Position numbers and translations under genes: made by a program. Positions 9,021 through 15,531 of a stretch of 25,377 nucleotides of DNA are shown here, piece by piece (the first letter of the stretch is position 1; every line of letters starts with the position of its first letter). The DNA is taken from assembly GCA_045531235.1 (NCBI GenBank), contig JAZSDQ010000105.1, positions 1 through 25,377 of the forward strand, written 5' to 3'. The stretch is from RGIG5579 sp045531235 (lineage in GTDB: Bacteria > Bacillota > Clostridia > Oscillospirales > SIG627). Under the pieces are notes generated by a model that worked only from the letters and a program-made list of their open reading frames with translations, was not told the DNA's origin and made no database searches.

Positions 9021-9026
9021 TTGTTT

Positions 9027-9662
9027 TCAAACCTTAGAGTCTGTTTTGTTTGCTTTTTGTTGTCTCTCCACGTGCAAACTGACCGGTCTTTGTTCCGCTT
9101 GATTGATCCCCTCTCGTTGGAACACTTTCAATACGGTTTTTAAAAGTATTTTAATATCTCCGAGCAAGGTGATGGACGAAACATATTCCAAATCATACTT
9201 GAATCTACTCTCCCAGCTGATTGCATTTCTTCCGTTGACTTGCGCCAATCCCGTAAGTCCCGGGCGAACATCGTGTCTATGCCTTTCTTCTTCTGTGTAA
9301 TAAGGCAAATATACCACCGCCAACGGTCTGGGTCCTACAATGGACATATCTCCCTTGACAATGTTTATTAATTCCGGAAGTTCATCCAACGAGGTAGCTC
9401 TTAAAATTCTGCCGTATTTGTTTAATCGCTCTTTATCCGGCAACAATTTTCCATTTTTGTCTTTTGCGCAAGACATCGTTCTGAATTTTATCAGCTTAAA
9501 AATTTTCTCATTTTTCCCCGGTCTTTTCTGAAAGAAGAAAGGATTTCCTTTCATTGCAATCGCACCTGAAATAATCAAAATCAAATAAACCGGTGACAAA
9601 ACAATAAGCGCGATCAAAGACAAAGCAAAGTCTAACACGCGCTTCCAAAATTTTGCATACAT
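9027..9662 (-). CDS. Undecaprenyl-phosphate sugar phosphotransferase (small monotopic, PglC type)
   Basis: A 211-residue bacterial sugar transferase that moves a sugar-1-phosphate from a nucleotide sugar to undecaprenyl phosphate, the first membrane step of repeat-unit synthesis. It begins with KRVLDFALSLIAL and one membrane-entering hydrophobic helix (about residues 12-36). It then has PFFFQKRPGK, FKLIKFRTM, the catalytic Asp-Glu pair in TSLDELPEL, GDMSIVGPRPL and PGLTGLAQVNGR, and keeps only the catalytic domain, without the extra membrane spans of WcaJ/WbaP. The polar tail after residue 190 is not conserved. The ATG at 9662 has GGAGAGG upstream. It is the first gene of the operon, about 140 nt downstream of a clear promoter. 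The sugar is unknown. Confidence 0.92.
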   Translation of the reverse strand: MYAKFWKRVLDFALSLIALIVLSPVYLILIISGAIAMKGNPFFFQKRPGKNEKIFKLIKFRTMSCAKDKNGKLLPDKERLNKYGRILRATSLDELPELINIVKGDMSIVGPRPLAVVYLPYYTEEERHRHDVRPGLTGLAQVNGRNAISWESRFKYDLEYVSSITLLGDIKILLKTVLKVFQREGINQAEQRPVSLHVERQQKANKTDSKV

Positions 9663-9811
9663 AAAACCTCTCCTTTTCCCAAAAACATCGTTAAACAGGC
9701 AAAGATATAAAAAGACATAAACTGTTGTATAAAAAGTTTACAAAGATTCTTGGCATTAGACAAAAATTTGTCGGCAAAAGCAATTTTACATATTCTAACT
9801 TCCCAATCTTA

Positions 9812-9840
9812 ATTGTAACACGAAAACACTCAAAAGTCAA
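9812..9840 (-). promoter_or_regulatory. Sigma-A promoter of the exopolysaccharide operon
   Basis: On the minus strand TTGACT (9835-9840) is followed after 17 nt by TACAAT (9812-9817). Transcription would begin near 9805, leaving a leader of about 140 nt before the sugar transferase ATG. Confidence 0.75.
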
Positions 9841-9853
9841 CATTGGTAGCATA

Positions 9854-9866
9854 GCTTTGCCAAAGC
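9854..9866. promoter_or_regulatory. 13-bp palindrome upstream of the operon promoter, possible operator
   Basis: GCTTTGCCAAAGC is a perfect inverted repeat around one central base. It lies 13 bp upstream of the -35 box of the operon promoter, a position suited to an activator, and roughly 100 bp upstream of the plus-strand promoter. No regulator gene is adjacent. Confidence 0.35.
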
Positions 9867-9962
9867 ATCTACGTAACAAATTGTTTGGAAATTTTCCTTT
9901 TTAAACCACATCTTTACCTTTCAACGCAAACTTTCCGTAATCTGCACATTTTTTAAAAAAAG

Positions 9963-9991
9963 TTGAAAAATTGCAACGAATATGATATACT
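9963..9991 (+). promoter_or_regulatory. Sigma-A promoter of the ATP-grasp gene
   Basis: TTGAAA (9963-9968), a 17-nt spacer and TATACT (9986-9991) form a near-consensus promoter. Transcription would start near 9998, giving a leader of about 140 nt that contains the palindrome at 10025-10038. Confidence 0.75.
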
Positions 9992-10139
9992 CTCCTCAGC
10001 ATAATGTACATTTTAAAAAAACTCTTTCTTCGAAGAAAATAAATTGGATATTCTTTCTTTTCAGCAAAACACAATATACTCTCCCATAACAAATTCTTGA
10101 AAATTTGCACATACGCAACACCAATAAGGAGGTCACAAA

Positions 10140-11426
10140 ATGAATGCAATAAACGGTTCTTTAACGGGAAAAAAACTCTTGCTGCTCGGCGGCGGCGCTC
10201 AAATGGTGAACGTAACCAAACTAGCACAAAAAATGGGGTGCGAAGTCCATGTTCTGGATTATTATGATCTTCTCCGTTCCCCGGCAAAAAAAATTGCGAA
10301 TGCATACTCTGACCTCAGTATTTTTGATACAGATGCAGTTGTTGACTACATAAAAGAAAATCACATTAACGGTGTCCTCACCGGCTATACGGATTCTTAT
10401 CTTTTCCAATATAAGGAAATCTGCGAAAAAGCAAACCTCCCCTATTACGGGTCCGAAACTGCATTTGGAATTGCTACGGATAAAATGCTGTTCAAACAAG
10501 CCTGCATACGAAGCGATGTCAGCATCATTCCCGGAACTCACTCCTATGATTTTGAAGCCATTCTTGCGTTTGCACAGAAAAACGGTTACCCTCTGATGCT
10601 AAAACCTACCGACAACAGTGGATCCAGAGGCGTTATAAAATGCGAGAAAGAGGAAGATCTGCAGGATTGCTATCAATACGCGCTTTCGTATTCCAAGTCC
10701 AAAAATGTTATCGTTGAAAAATTCATGGAGTGCGATTCTGTGGTTTGCTCATATCAGTTGTCCGGAAAAGAAATACACTTATCGGCTTTTTGTGATCGAT
10801 TTGTATATAAATCCAAAGAAAACGGATCCGCCTATACTTCCGAGGCGAGATACCCTTCTCCTTATTTAGACCGTTTTATTGCCGAAGAAGATGAAAGCAT
10901 AAAACGCCTCCTTCGGGATAATGATTTCAAAGACGGAATGGTCGGCATTATGGGCTATGTAGATAACGATGGATTTTACTGGTGCGAAATGACGTATCGT
11001 CCCAGCGGTGGGCATCACTATACATTGATTGAAGATCAAAACGGCATCAACGGTCTTGCACTGTTGATTGAATTTGCCGTCACGGGAAAAACCGAAAGCT
11101 ACAATCCTGAGAAAGAAAATCCATATTTCAAGGATTGTTGCGGTATGATTCATATTTCAGGAGTACCCGAACAAAAGATTGCGAAGGTTGAGGGTCTTGA
11201 TTTGGTTCGAGCGCTCCCCAATGTTATTGAAGTTTCCGAAGATCTTCGTGTAGGACAAACCATTGGAAAAGATGGTACGACAGCACAAGAATTGCTTTCC
11301 GTCTGGATCAAAGGAAGAGATTGGTCTGAATACGAAAGTGTCCTTCATAAAATTGAAAATATTTATAAAGTATATGACGAAAACGGAAATTCTCTGGTTA
11401 AAAAGCATTCAAGTCACATTTCGTAA
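10140..11426 (+). CDS. ATP-grasp domain carboxylate-amine/thiol ligase
   Basis: A 428-residue ligase of the ATP-grasp superfamily, which activates a carboxylate as an acyl phosphate and joins it to an amine or thiol. An N-terminal Rossmann-like domain (KKLLLLGGGAQ, residues 11-21) resembles PurT/carbamoyl-phosphate-synthase-like proteins. The ATP-grasp fold follows: YPLMLKPTDNSGSRGV with the ATP-binding lysine and loop, VIVEKFMECDSV, and a metal-binding segment WCEMTYRPSGGHH in place of the usual E-x-N-x-R. A C-terminal domain of about 100 residues closes it. An AAGGAGG lies 9 nt before the ATG. It is transcribed alone, divergently from the polysaccharide operon. The substrate is unknown; amino-acid or peptide decoration of the glycan is one possibility. 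Confidence 0.8.
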   Translation: MNAINGSLTGKKLLLLGGGAQMVNVTKLAQKMGCEVHVLDYYDLLRSPAKKIANAYSDLSIFDTDAVVDYIKENHINGVLTGYTDSYLFQYKEICEKANLPYYGSETAFGIATDKMLFKQACIRSDVSIIPGTHSYDFEAILAFAQKNGYPLMLKPTDNSGSRGVIKCEKEEDLQDCYQYALSYSKSKNVIVEKFMECDSVVCSYQLSGKEIHLSAFCDRFVYKSKENGSAYTSEARYPSPYLDRFIAEEDESIKRLLRDNDFKDGMVGIMGYVDNDGFYWCEMTYRPSGGHHYTLIEDQNGINGLALLIEFAVTGKTESYNPEKENPYFKDCCGMIHISGVPEQKIAKVEGLDLVRALPNVIEVSEDLRVGQTIGKDGTTAQELLSVWIKGRDWSEYESVLHKIENIYKVYDENGNSLVKKHSSHIS

Positions 11427-11452
11427 AAGGAAAAACAAATTTCCGAAAAAGC

Positions 11453-11482
11453 AAAAAAGAAGCGCCGAAGCGCCTCTTTTTT
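11453..11482. terminator. Bidirectional rho-independent terminator
   Basis: A hairpin with arms AAAAGAAGCGC and GCGCCTCTTTT (one A-C mismatch) and a CGAA loop is followed by T6 on the plus strand and has an A-run before it that acts as the T-tract on the minus strand. It separates the convergent ATP-grasp and amidase genes. Confidence 0.8.
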
Positions 11483-11484
11483 GT

Positions 11485-12177
11485 TTATATCTGCGAAAAA
11501 AGCTTGTCCAGGATTTGTTCCAGAAATGCAGTAAGCTCTGCAAGGAATTTCCCTTTCAGCGCCTTTTTCTCATCTTCTTGGGGGATTTTTTCCGGCGCTT
11601 TTGCATCTTCGGTCTGCATTTCAAAATAAGGAACGCCCAGGGTGCTGAGAATTCCTTTGGCTATAGCTTTTCCCATGGCCTGTCGTTCGGGAAGTGTATC
11701 CACGATCTGCACATCGGTTCCGTTATCAAGAAAAGCACATTCCACAATGACGGCAGGCGCTTTGGTCTCACGGATAAAGCCGTAATAATCTTTTCCGTCA
11801 GCCCCCTTCTTCACCTTTGCGCCGCGGCTGTTCTGCCCGATGTTTACGATCTCGGCAAGAATGTTTTCCGCAAGGGTTTTAGATACTCCGCCCTTGTAGT
11901 GGTAAAAGGCCTCCGCGCCGTCACCGCCGCCTGCATTGTGATGAATGTCAACGGCAAGATCGGGGCTATAGTCGTTACACTCTTTTACTCTGTCATTGAG
12001 GGTATCGTTTTCATCACCAACGCGGCTGAGCGCTGCATAAACGCCATGGCGCTCCAATTCGGAAAAAATCGCGTCTGCAACGTCAAGATTGAGTTCCTTT
12101 TCCTGAAATCCGTTTGCACAAGCTCCCGGATCCTTCCCCCCATGACCTACTCCGATAAATACCTTTTTTGCCATCAT
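11485..12177 (-). CDS. N-acetylmuramoyl-L-alanine amidase (Amidase_3), phage-type endolysin
   Basis: A 230-residue zinc amidase that cuts the amide bond between N-acetylmuramic acid and L-alanine in peptidoglycan. The Amidase_3 ligands are visible: H12 in GVGHGGKDPGA, E26 in FQEKELNLDVA, H79/H80 in VDIHHNAGG, and the catalytic glutamate E146 in VIVECAFLDN. There is no signal peptide, as expected for a holin-released endolysin. There are also no recognisable wall-binding repeats; the C-terminus ends in an acidic linker and an amphipathic helix. The first ATG (12177) overlaps the upstream stop. The second, 3 nt on, is better spaced from GAGGTGG and may be the true start. It is the last gene of the cassette. 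Confidence 0.88.
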   Translation of the reverse strand: MMAKKVFIGVGHGGKDPGACANGFQEKELNLDVADAIFSELERHGVYAALSRVGDENDTLNDRVKECNDYSPDLAVDIHHNAGGGDGAEAFYHYKGGVSKTLAENILAEIVNIGQNSRGAKVKKGADGKDYYGFIRETKAPAVIVECAFLDNGTDVQIVDTLPERQAMGKAIAKGILSTLGVPYFEMQTEDAKAPEKIPQEDEKKALKGKFLAELTAFLEQILDKLFSQI

Positions 12178-12350
12178 TCCACCTCGCTTTCTTCTTCAAA
12201 TGCAAGGTAAAAATTTTCTTTCGCTTCTTCGGAAAGATATCCGTATTTTTCGTTGTTTTCAATGAGCGTTACCGCATAGTCAAAAGAATAAATGCCTGTT
12301 TTTACACAATTGATAAAAGCATTGATCACTCTATTTTCTCTCTTTGTCAT
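12174..12350 (-). CDS. 58-residue phage protein in XkdX position
   Basis: A short gene beginning MTKRENRVINAFINC and ending FEEESEVE. GGAGG lies 6 nt before the ATG, inside the end of the upstream gene, and the stop overlaps the amidase start. The tight packing and strong ribosome-binding site make it a real gene. A small protein between a tail receptor-binding gene and the lysin is typical of XkdX-type phage proteins (about 40-60 residues), and the segment TGIYSFDYAVTLIE vaguely fits. Sequence similarity to the family is weak, so the name rests mostly on position. No membrane segment is visible. Confidence 0.7.
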   Translation of the reverse strand: MTKRENRVINAFINCVKTGIYSFDYAVTLIENNEKYGYLSEEAKENFYLAFEEESEVE

Positions 12351-12351
12351 T

Positions 12352-14622
12352 TTATACCTCCAGAATCAGAGCTTGTAGCTCTGCAAATTTTTTGTCAATG
12401 TATTTTTTCGTATCCGTGTTATACTCTGCCAAAACGGTAGCACCGGGATCGGCAAGAAGCGTCGTGGTAGGATAAAAGCTCATAAAGCCTGCCGCTTTTC
12501 CGTTTTCATCTGCGATATAGGTGACAGGCTCTTTGTAAGGTTCATATCCCGTATAAGCATCACTAATTTCAATTTGAATGTTCTTATAAATTACCGTATC
12601 ACCTTTTACCGCTGTACCCGTATTGTTTCCATACACAAACAGACATAATTTTTCCGCTTCATTTGGTTTTTCGGGAACAATTTTTGTGCCAGAACTTCCA
12701 CTAATTCCTGTTGATGCACCTATCGTGCCAACACCGCTGTTTCCATTTGCCCACATAACGCGAAGAGCACCTGTGTTTGTTCCGCTTGCTTCCCATTCTC
12801 CGCGAATTGTAAGCGTTTTTCCTACAAGCGCCTCTCCGTTTGGGATAACAAAGTTAGATGAAGCATAATTATAGGTATTTGTGGTAGTTATAACAAGTTT
12901 TTCCCCGTCAACTTTGCTTTGGCATACCCCCGAATACTGCGTTGCGCCTTTATCAAAGAGATTTTTGCCAAACATCTTAACGGTTGCGCCTCCTACATCA
13001 ACATTTACATTCATTTCGTGTTCCAAAGGGGAAACGTCGTCAAGACGAATGGGATTCCCCGAAGCAGAGCCTTTGAGCGCGTTGGCAAGAAGTGAAAGAT
13101 CGGTTGCTGAATCGCCTTTGTCGCCTTTTTCTCCCTTGTCGCCTTTTTCTCCCTTGTCGCCCTTGTCGCCCTTGTCGCCTTGGGGTCCGACAACATATCC
13201 TGCATTGATTTCGCTGCCGTCTGCCAAGGTTACCATCAAATTTCCGTCGGCATCCACCTTGGCCGTTTTTACCATCTGGCGGAAAACCTTCCCCGTATCC
13301 TGGTTGTACGTTACTGAAATTTCAGTACCCTTGTCTGCAATCAGGGTCATCACGGGAAATATACTTGTGATTCCGGACACCACGCCGCCTTCTGCGGAAA
13401 CAAAAGTCATTGGCCCCCGAGGCTCTTCGTATTCCGTGATCTGTTCACCCAGTTCCACCATCGGACGGATTATATCATTCAAAAAGCAGCGCTTCGGATC
13501 GCACTGAATATAAACACCTTTCAGCGTATACCTGTCACTCCAAACCACGGAAGACCCAGCAAGAACGCTTTGATCATTACCGTTTTCATCTGTGTAAAAA
13601 AGCCTCAAACAGTACCACGATTCTCTACCGCCGCTGAGTGCATAGATTGCGCCGTCTATCAGCTGTATTTTTTGGGGACCGGCAAGCAGTACGCGGCTAT
13701 CTTCCCCTGACATGCCGTACATAAGAATGGATCCGTCTCCCTGATCTACATAAGTAACACCGCTCACAGATACGGTACCGCTTTCTTCTATGCCCTCGTA
13801 GGGATAGGGTAAAAGATTTTTTCCGTGCACCGTAACGCTTGCCCCCACGCGGGAAAGCGTTACTGCAATTTCATGCTCTATGGGAGAAACGTCTTCCAAA
13901 CGAAGAGGGTTTCCCTCCCGCGTTGCCGAAATGGCAGATGCGGCGCCGTTTTTCATCTCCGAGCAAAAACTGTCGAAATCGCTTTTCTCTGTATAGACTT
14001 CATCGCCTACGGCAAGGACCTCTTCTTCAAAATCTTCCTTGGCAACAAAATCCTCCAATCTTTTGGCTACCGCCTTTTCCGTAGGAAGCTTTTCCCCTGC
14101 CTGAGAAGCATCTCTCAGCTGTTCCGTAATTCGGGACAAAGGGATTTTCTCCTCCAAGGCCTTATAAAGGGCACGGCTTTTGACGGGATTTTCACTGTCG
14201 GGAAGAACGCTTTCCTCCATAACGATACCGGGAACGCAGCCCCCGTCGCTGTTCCACTCCGAAATCTCTCCGTCCTCCGGATTTTTGATCGTCAAAATGA
14301 TCTGTCCGCTTTTTGCGATCTGCACGGGATTGGAATCTTCATAGCGATAGCTGGCAACGTAAACCGTAAGGCGTGGCGCAGTGGTCAATTTTTTCACCAA
14401 TTCAACCGAAAGAATTCCCTCTTCTTCCCGCATGGGCGCGGAAAAGATCACTTCTTTTTTTGCCGTTTCAAAAACGAAACGGTATTCCCCGTCGCTGTTC
14501 CCCTTCATTCTCTCAGGCAAAACCACAGAAAGCTTCGTGGCGTTATGCTCGCCCTCAAAACCGCCAAAGCAGTGCACAGCATCCTGTCTGTCCTGAGAAA
14601 GATCTATCAAAATAGTTCTCAT
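12352..14622 (-). CDS. Phage tail/baseplate receptor-binding-like protein with collagen-like linker
   Basis: A 756-residue protein started at ATG 14622 (MRTILIDLSQ), which has AGGAG upstream, rather than at the longer upstream frame. Residues 1-120 form a beta-rich domain like BppU-type phage baseplate upper proteins (GEHNATKLSVVLP, FVFETAKKEVIF). A helical region follows (about 140-230). Module A (about 237-442) begins NPLRLEDVSPIEHEI and ends VTYNQDT. A collagen-like G-x-y stretch spans 479-504. Module B (about 523-738) begins NPIRLDDVSPLEHEM and ends AEYNTDT, so A and B are diverged copies. Such proteins form trimeric tail fibres that bind cell-surface glycans. It lies between a holin-type pair and the lysin, with no other tail genes, so its present role may not be phage tail assembly. 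Confidence 0.75.
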   Translation of the reverse strand: MRTILIDLSQDRQDAVHCFGGFEGEHNATKLSVVLPERMKGNSDGEYRFVFETAKKEVIFSAPMREEEGILSVELVKKLTTAPRLTVYVASYRYEDSNPVQIAKSGQIILTIKNPEDGEISEWNSDGGCVPGIVMEESVLPDSENPVKSRALYKALEEKIPLSRITEQLRDASQAGEKLPTEKAVAKRLEDFVAKEDFEEEVLAVGDEVYTEKSDFDSFCSEMKNGAASAISATREGNPLRLEDVSPIEHEIAVTLSRVGASVTVHGKNLLPYPYEGIEESGTVSVSGVTYVDQGDGSILMYGMSGEDSRVLLAGPQKIQLIDGAIYALSGGRESWYCLRLFYTDENGNDQSVLAGSSVVWSDRYTLKGVYIQCDPKRCFLNDIIRPMVELGEQITEYEEPRGPMTFVSAEGGVVSGITSIFPVMTLIADKGTEISVTYNQDTGKVFRQMVKTAKVDADGNLMVTLADGSEINAGYVVGPQGDKGDKGDKGEKGDKGEKGDKGDSATDLSLLANALKGSASGNPIRLDDVSPLEHEMNVNVDVGGATVKMFGKNLFDKGATQYSGVCQSKVDGEKLVITTTNTYNYASSNFVIPNGEALVGKTLTIRGEWEASGTNTGALRVMWANGNSGVGTIGASTGISGSSGTKIVPEKPNEAEKLCLFVYGNNTGTAVKGDTVIYKNIQIEISDAYTGYEPYKEPVTYIADENGKAAGFMSFYPTTTLLADPGATVLAEYNTDTKKYIDKKFAELQALILEV
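13111..13188 (-). repeat. Collagen-like tandem repeat (9-bp unit)
   Basis: Read on the minus strand the 78 bp encode GPQ followed by seven G-D/E-K triplets and a final GD. The DNA is a near-perfect 9-bp tandem repeat (GGCGACAAG and GGAGAAAAA variants), able to change length by slippage in frame. Confidence 0.9.
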
Positions 14623-14633
14623 AATTCTCCTTT

Positions 14634-15032
14634 CTACGATACGATCTCCCACTCCTCTGAGATCTGGCAGATCAAATTTTTTACATAAGAATTTCCCCCT
14701 CTTTTGTGATAAAGATCATTGAGTGCCATCACATCTTCAAAGGCGTAAACGGGGATCTTTTTTTCCTTTGCGTATTGATAATAAATGCCGGTGATCAGAT
14801 CCCGAAGCACACAGAGATCAACTTCCTTTTGAAGCTCCCACTCCTCGCTGCGCCTCCGATCCTCGGCAACGTGCTCCTCCAGAAGAGCGCGTATTTTTTT
14901 AATTTGCGTATCAACCGTTTCTCCCTTGGAAAGTTTCTCCTTCAGCCAAAGAGCAAGTTTTGGCAAGGTCACGGTCAAAACCGTTCCCAGAGAAATCACC
15001 AGGGAGAGAATCGCGGTAATTTTTTCCGTCAT
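14634..15032 (-). CDS. Phage-type membrane protein, possible holin partner
   Basis: A 132-residue protein with one N-terminal membrane helix (about residues 6-30, AILSLVISLGTVLTVTL), a charged coiled-coil-like stretch (about 35-70) and a C-terminal motif RGGNSYVKNLICQISEEWEIV. This motif recurs in small phage proteins near lysis genes, usually of unknown function. The ATG overlaps the holin stop as ATGA and the gene ends 11 nt before the tail-protein start. A membrane anchor with a cytoplasmic coiled coil would fit an antiholin or holin partner, but that is inferred from position. Confidence 0.65.
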   Translation of the reverse strand: MTEKITAILSLVISLGTVLTVTLPKLALWLKEKLSKGETVDTQIKKIRALLEEHVAEDRRRSEEWELQKEVDLCVLRDLITGIYYQYAKEKKIPVYAFEDVMALNDLYHKRGGNSYVKNLICQISEEWEIVS

Positions 15033-15367
15033 TTCTCCGTTTCTTCCCGGAAGGCGTTCTTTAATCCCCCGAGAGCGGCCTCAAGAAAAACGCGCAACTG
15101 CTCGGCAGAAAGAGTGATCCCTTTTTGGGAAGCAAAAGTTTCACACATTTCCATGGCAAGCTGCAATTTCTCTTCTCCGTTCCGATCACGGTACATTTGC
15201 TCCACCGCCTGCACGCAGGTTTTTGCGAGATTTTGCATCCAGGCAACGTCGTTCTTTTCCTTCCAAAGCTTCCCAAAAAGCGTGCCAAGCCAAGTGGCAA
15301 GGGCGGTAATAACTACCCCCAGGCATGCGAAAATCAGCTCAAAAAGGACTTCTTTGATCCATTCCAT
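15029..15367 (-). CDS. LL-H family phage holin
   Basis: A 112-residue protein that should form membrane lesions which release the endolysin. It has one N-terminal membrane segment (about residues 6-30, containing IFACLGVVITALATWLG) and a C-terminal part of the LL-H holin type: AKTCVQAVEQMYRDRNGEEKL, a helix, then GITLSAEQLRVFLEAAL near the end. AAGGAG lies 7 nt before the ATG at 15367. It is the first gene of the minus-strand cassette, just downstream of a TATAAT box, and overlaps the next gene by 4 nt. The length matches the family. Confidence 0.8.
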   Translation of the reverse strand: MEWIKEVLFELIFACLGVVITALATWLGTLFGKLWKEKNDVAWMQNLAKTCVQAVEQMYRDRNGEEKLQLAMEMCETFASQKGITLSAEQLRVFLEAALGGLKNAFREETEK

Positions 15368-15429
15368 TTTTGTTTCTCCTTTCCATTTTTTCGGCTCTCT
15401 GTTTCCACTCTTTTTTCCGTGGCCCTTAT

Positions 15430-15459
15430 ATTATACACCAAAATTCCGAATTTGAGGAA
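15430..15459 (-). promoter_or_regulatory. Probable promoter of the holin-amidase cassette
   Basis: A perfect TATAAT on the minus strand (15430-15435) has only a weak -35 match, TTCCTC, 18 nt upstream (15454-15459). A weak -35 fits a promoter that is silent by default or needs an activator. The spacer overlaps an inverted repeat. Confidence 0.5.
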
Positions 15460-15501
15460 TTTTTGAGCAAAATTTTGTTTGACAATTACGAATTTTCGTG
15501 A
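15440..15501. promoter_or_regulatory. Paired operator-like sites in the divergent promoter region
   Basis: AATT(C/A)CGAATTT occurs at 15442-15453 and 15484-15495, 42 bp apart, about four helical turns. The first copy lies inside a perfect inverted repeat AAAATTCC-8-GGAATTTT (15440-15463) over the minus-strand promoter. The second opens an imperfect 16-bp palindrome TTACGAATTTTCGTGA (15486-15501) filling the spacer of the plus-strand promoter. A perfect CAAAATTTTG (15468-15477) lies between them. Confidence 0.5.
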
Positions 15502-15507
15502 TATAAT
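15479..15507 (+). promoter_or_regulatory. Perfect consensus sigma-A promoter
   Basis: TTGACA (15479-15484), a 17-nt spacer and TATAAT (15502-15507) match the consensus exactly. Transcription would start about 15514, leaving a leader of roughly 18 nt before the small basic protein gene. The spacer is almost entirely a palindrome. Confidence 0.9.
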
Positions 15508-15531
15508 GGGGCAAAACAGCAGGTGAAAAAA

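Larger units (their letters stand above)
9663..10139. other. 477-bp divergent intergenic region
   Basis: This AT-rich region has no convincing protein gene. It holds a minus-strand promoter for the polysaccharide operon (9812-9840), a plus-strand promoter for the ATP-grasp gene (9963-9991) and roughly 140-nt leaders on both sides. It also has three short inverted repeats: GACAAA-TT-TTTGTC on the minus strand at 9759-9772, GCTTTGCCAAAGC at 9854-9866, and TTTCTTCGAAGAAA at 10025-10038. I recognise no known riboswitch fold or JUMPstart/ops element. Confidence 0.6.

Noticed and set aside
9663..9805. Long operon leader considered as a riboswitch
   Set aside because: I can find no consensus elements of known riboswitch classes and no terminator-type hairpin with a T-run.
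10004..10042. A 12-residue open frame (MYILKKLFLRRK) in the ATP-grasp leader
   Set aside because: It has no ribosome-binding site and starts only about 6 nt from the predicted transcription start. No regulatory codon run or attenuator hairpin accompanies it.
10075..10080. Second TATACT box in front of the ATP-grasp gene
   Set aside because: No -35 element lies at a usable distance; the nearest TTGGAT is 25 nt away.
13111..13188. Tandem repeat considered as a CRISPR-like or satellite array
   Set aside because: The 9-bp units have no spacers and encode in-frame G-D/E-K triplets, so they are a collagen-like coding repeat.
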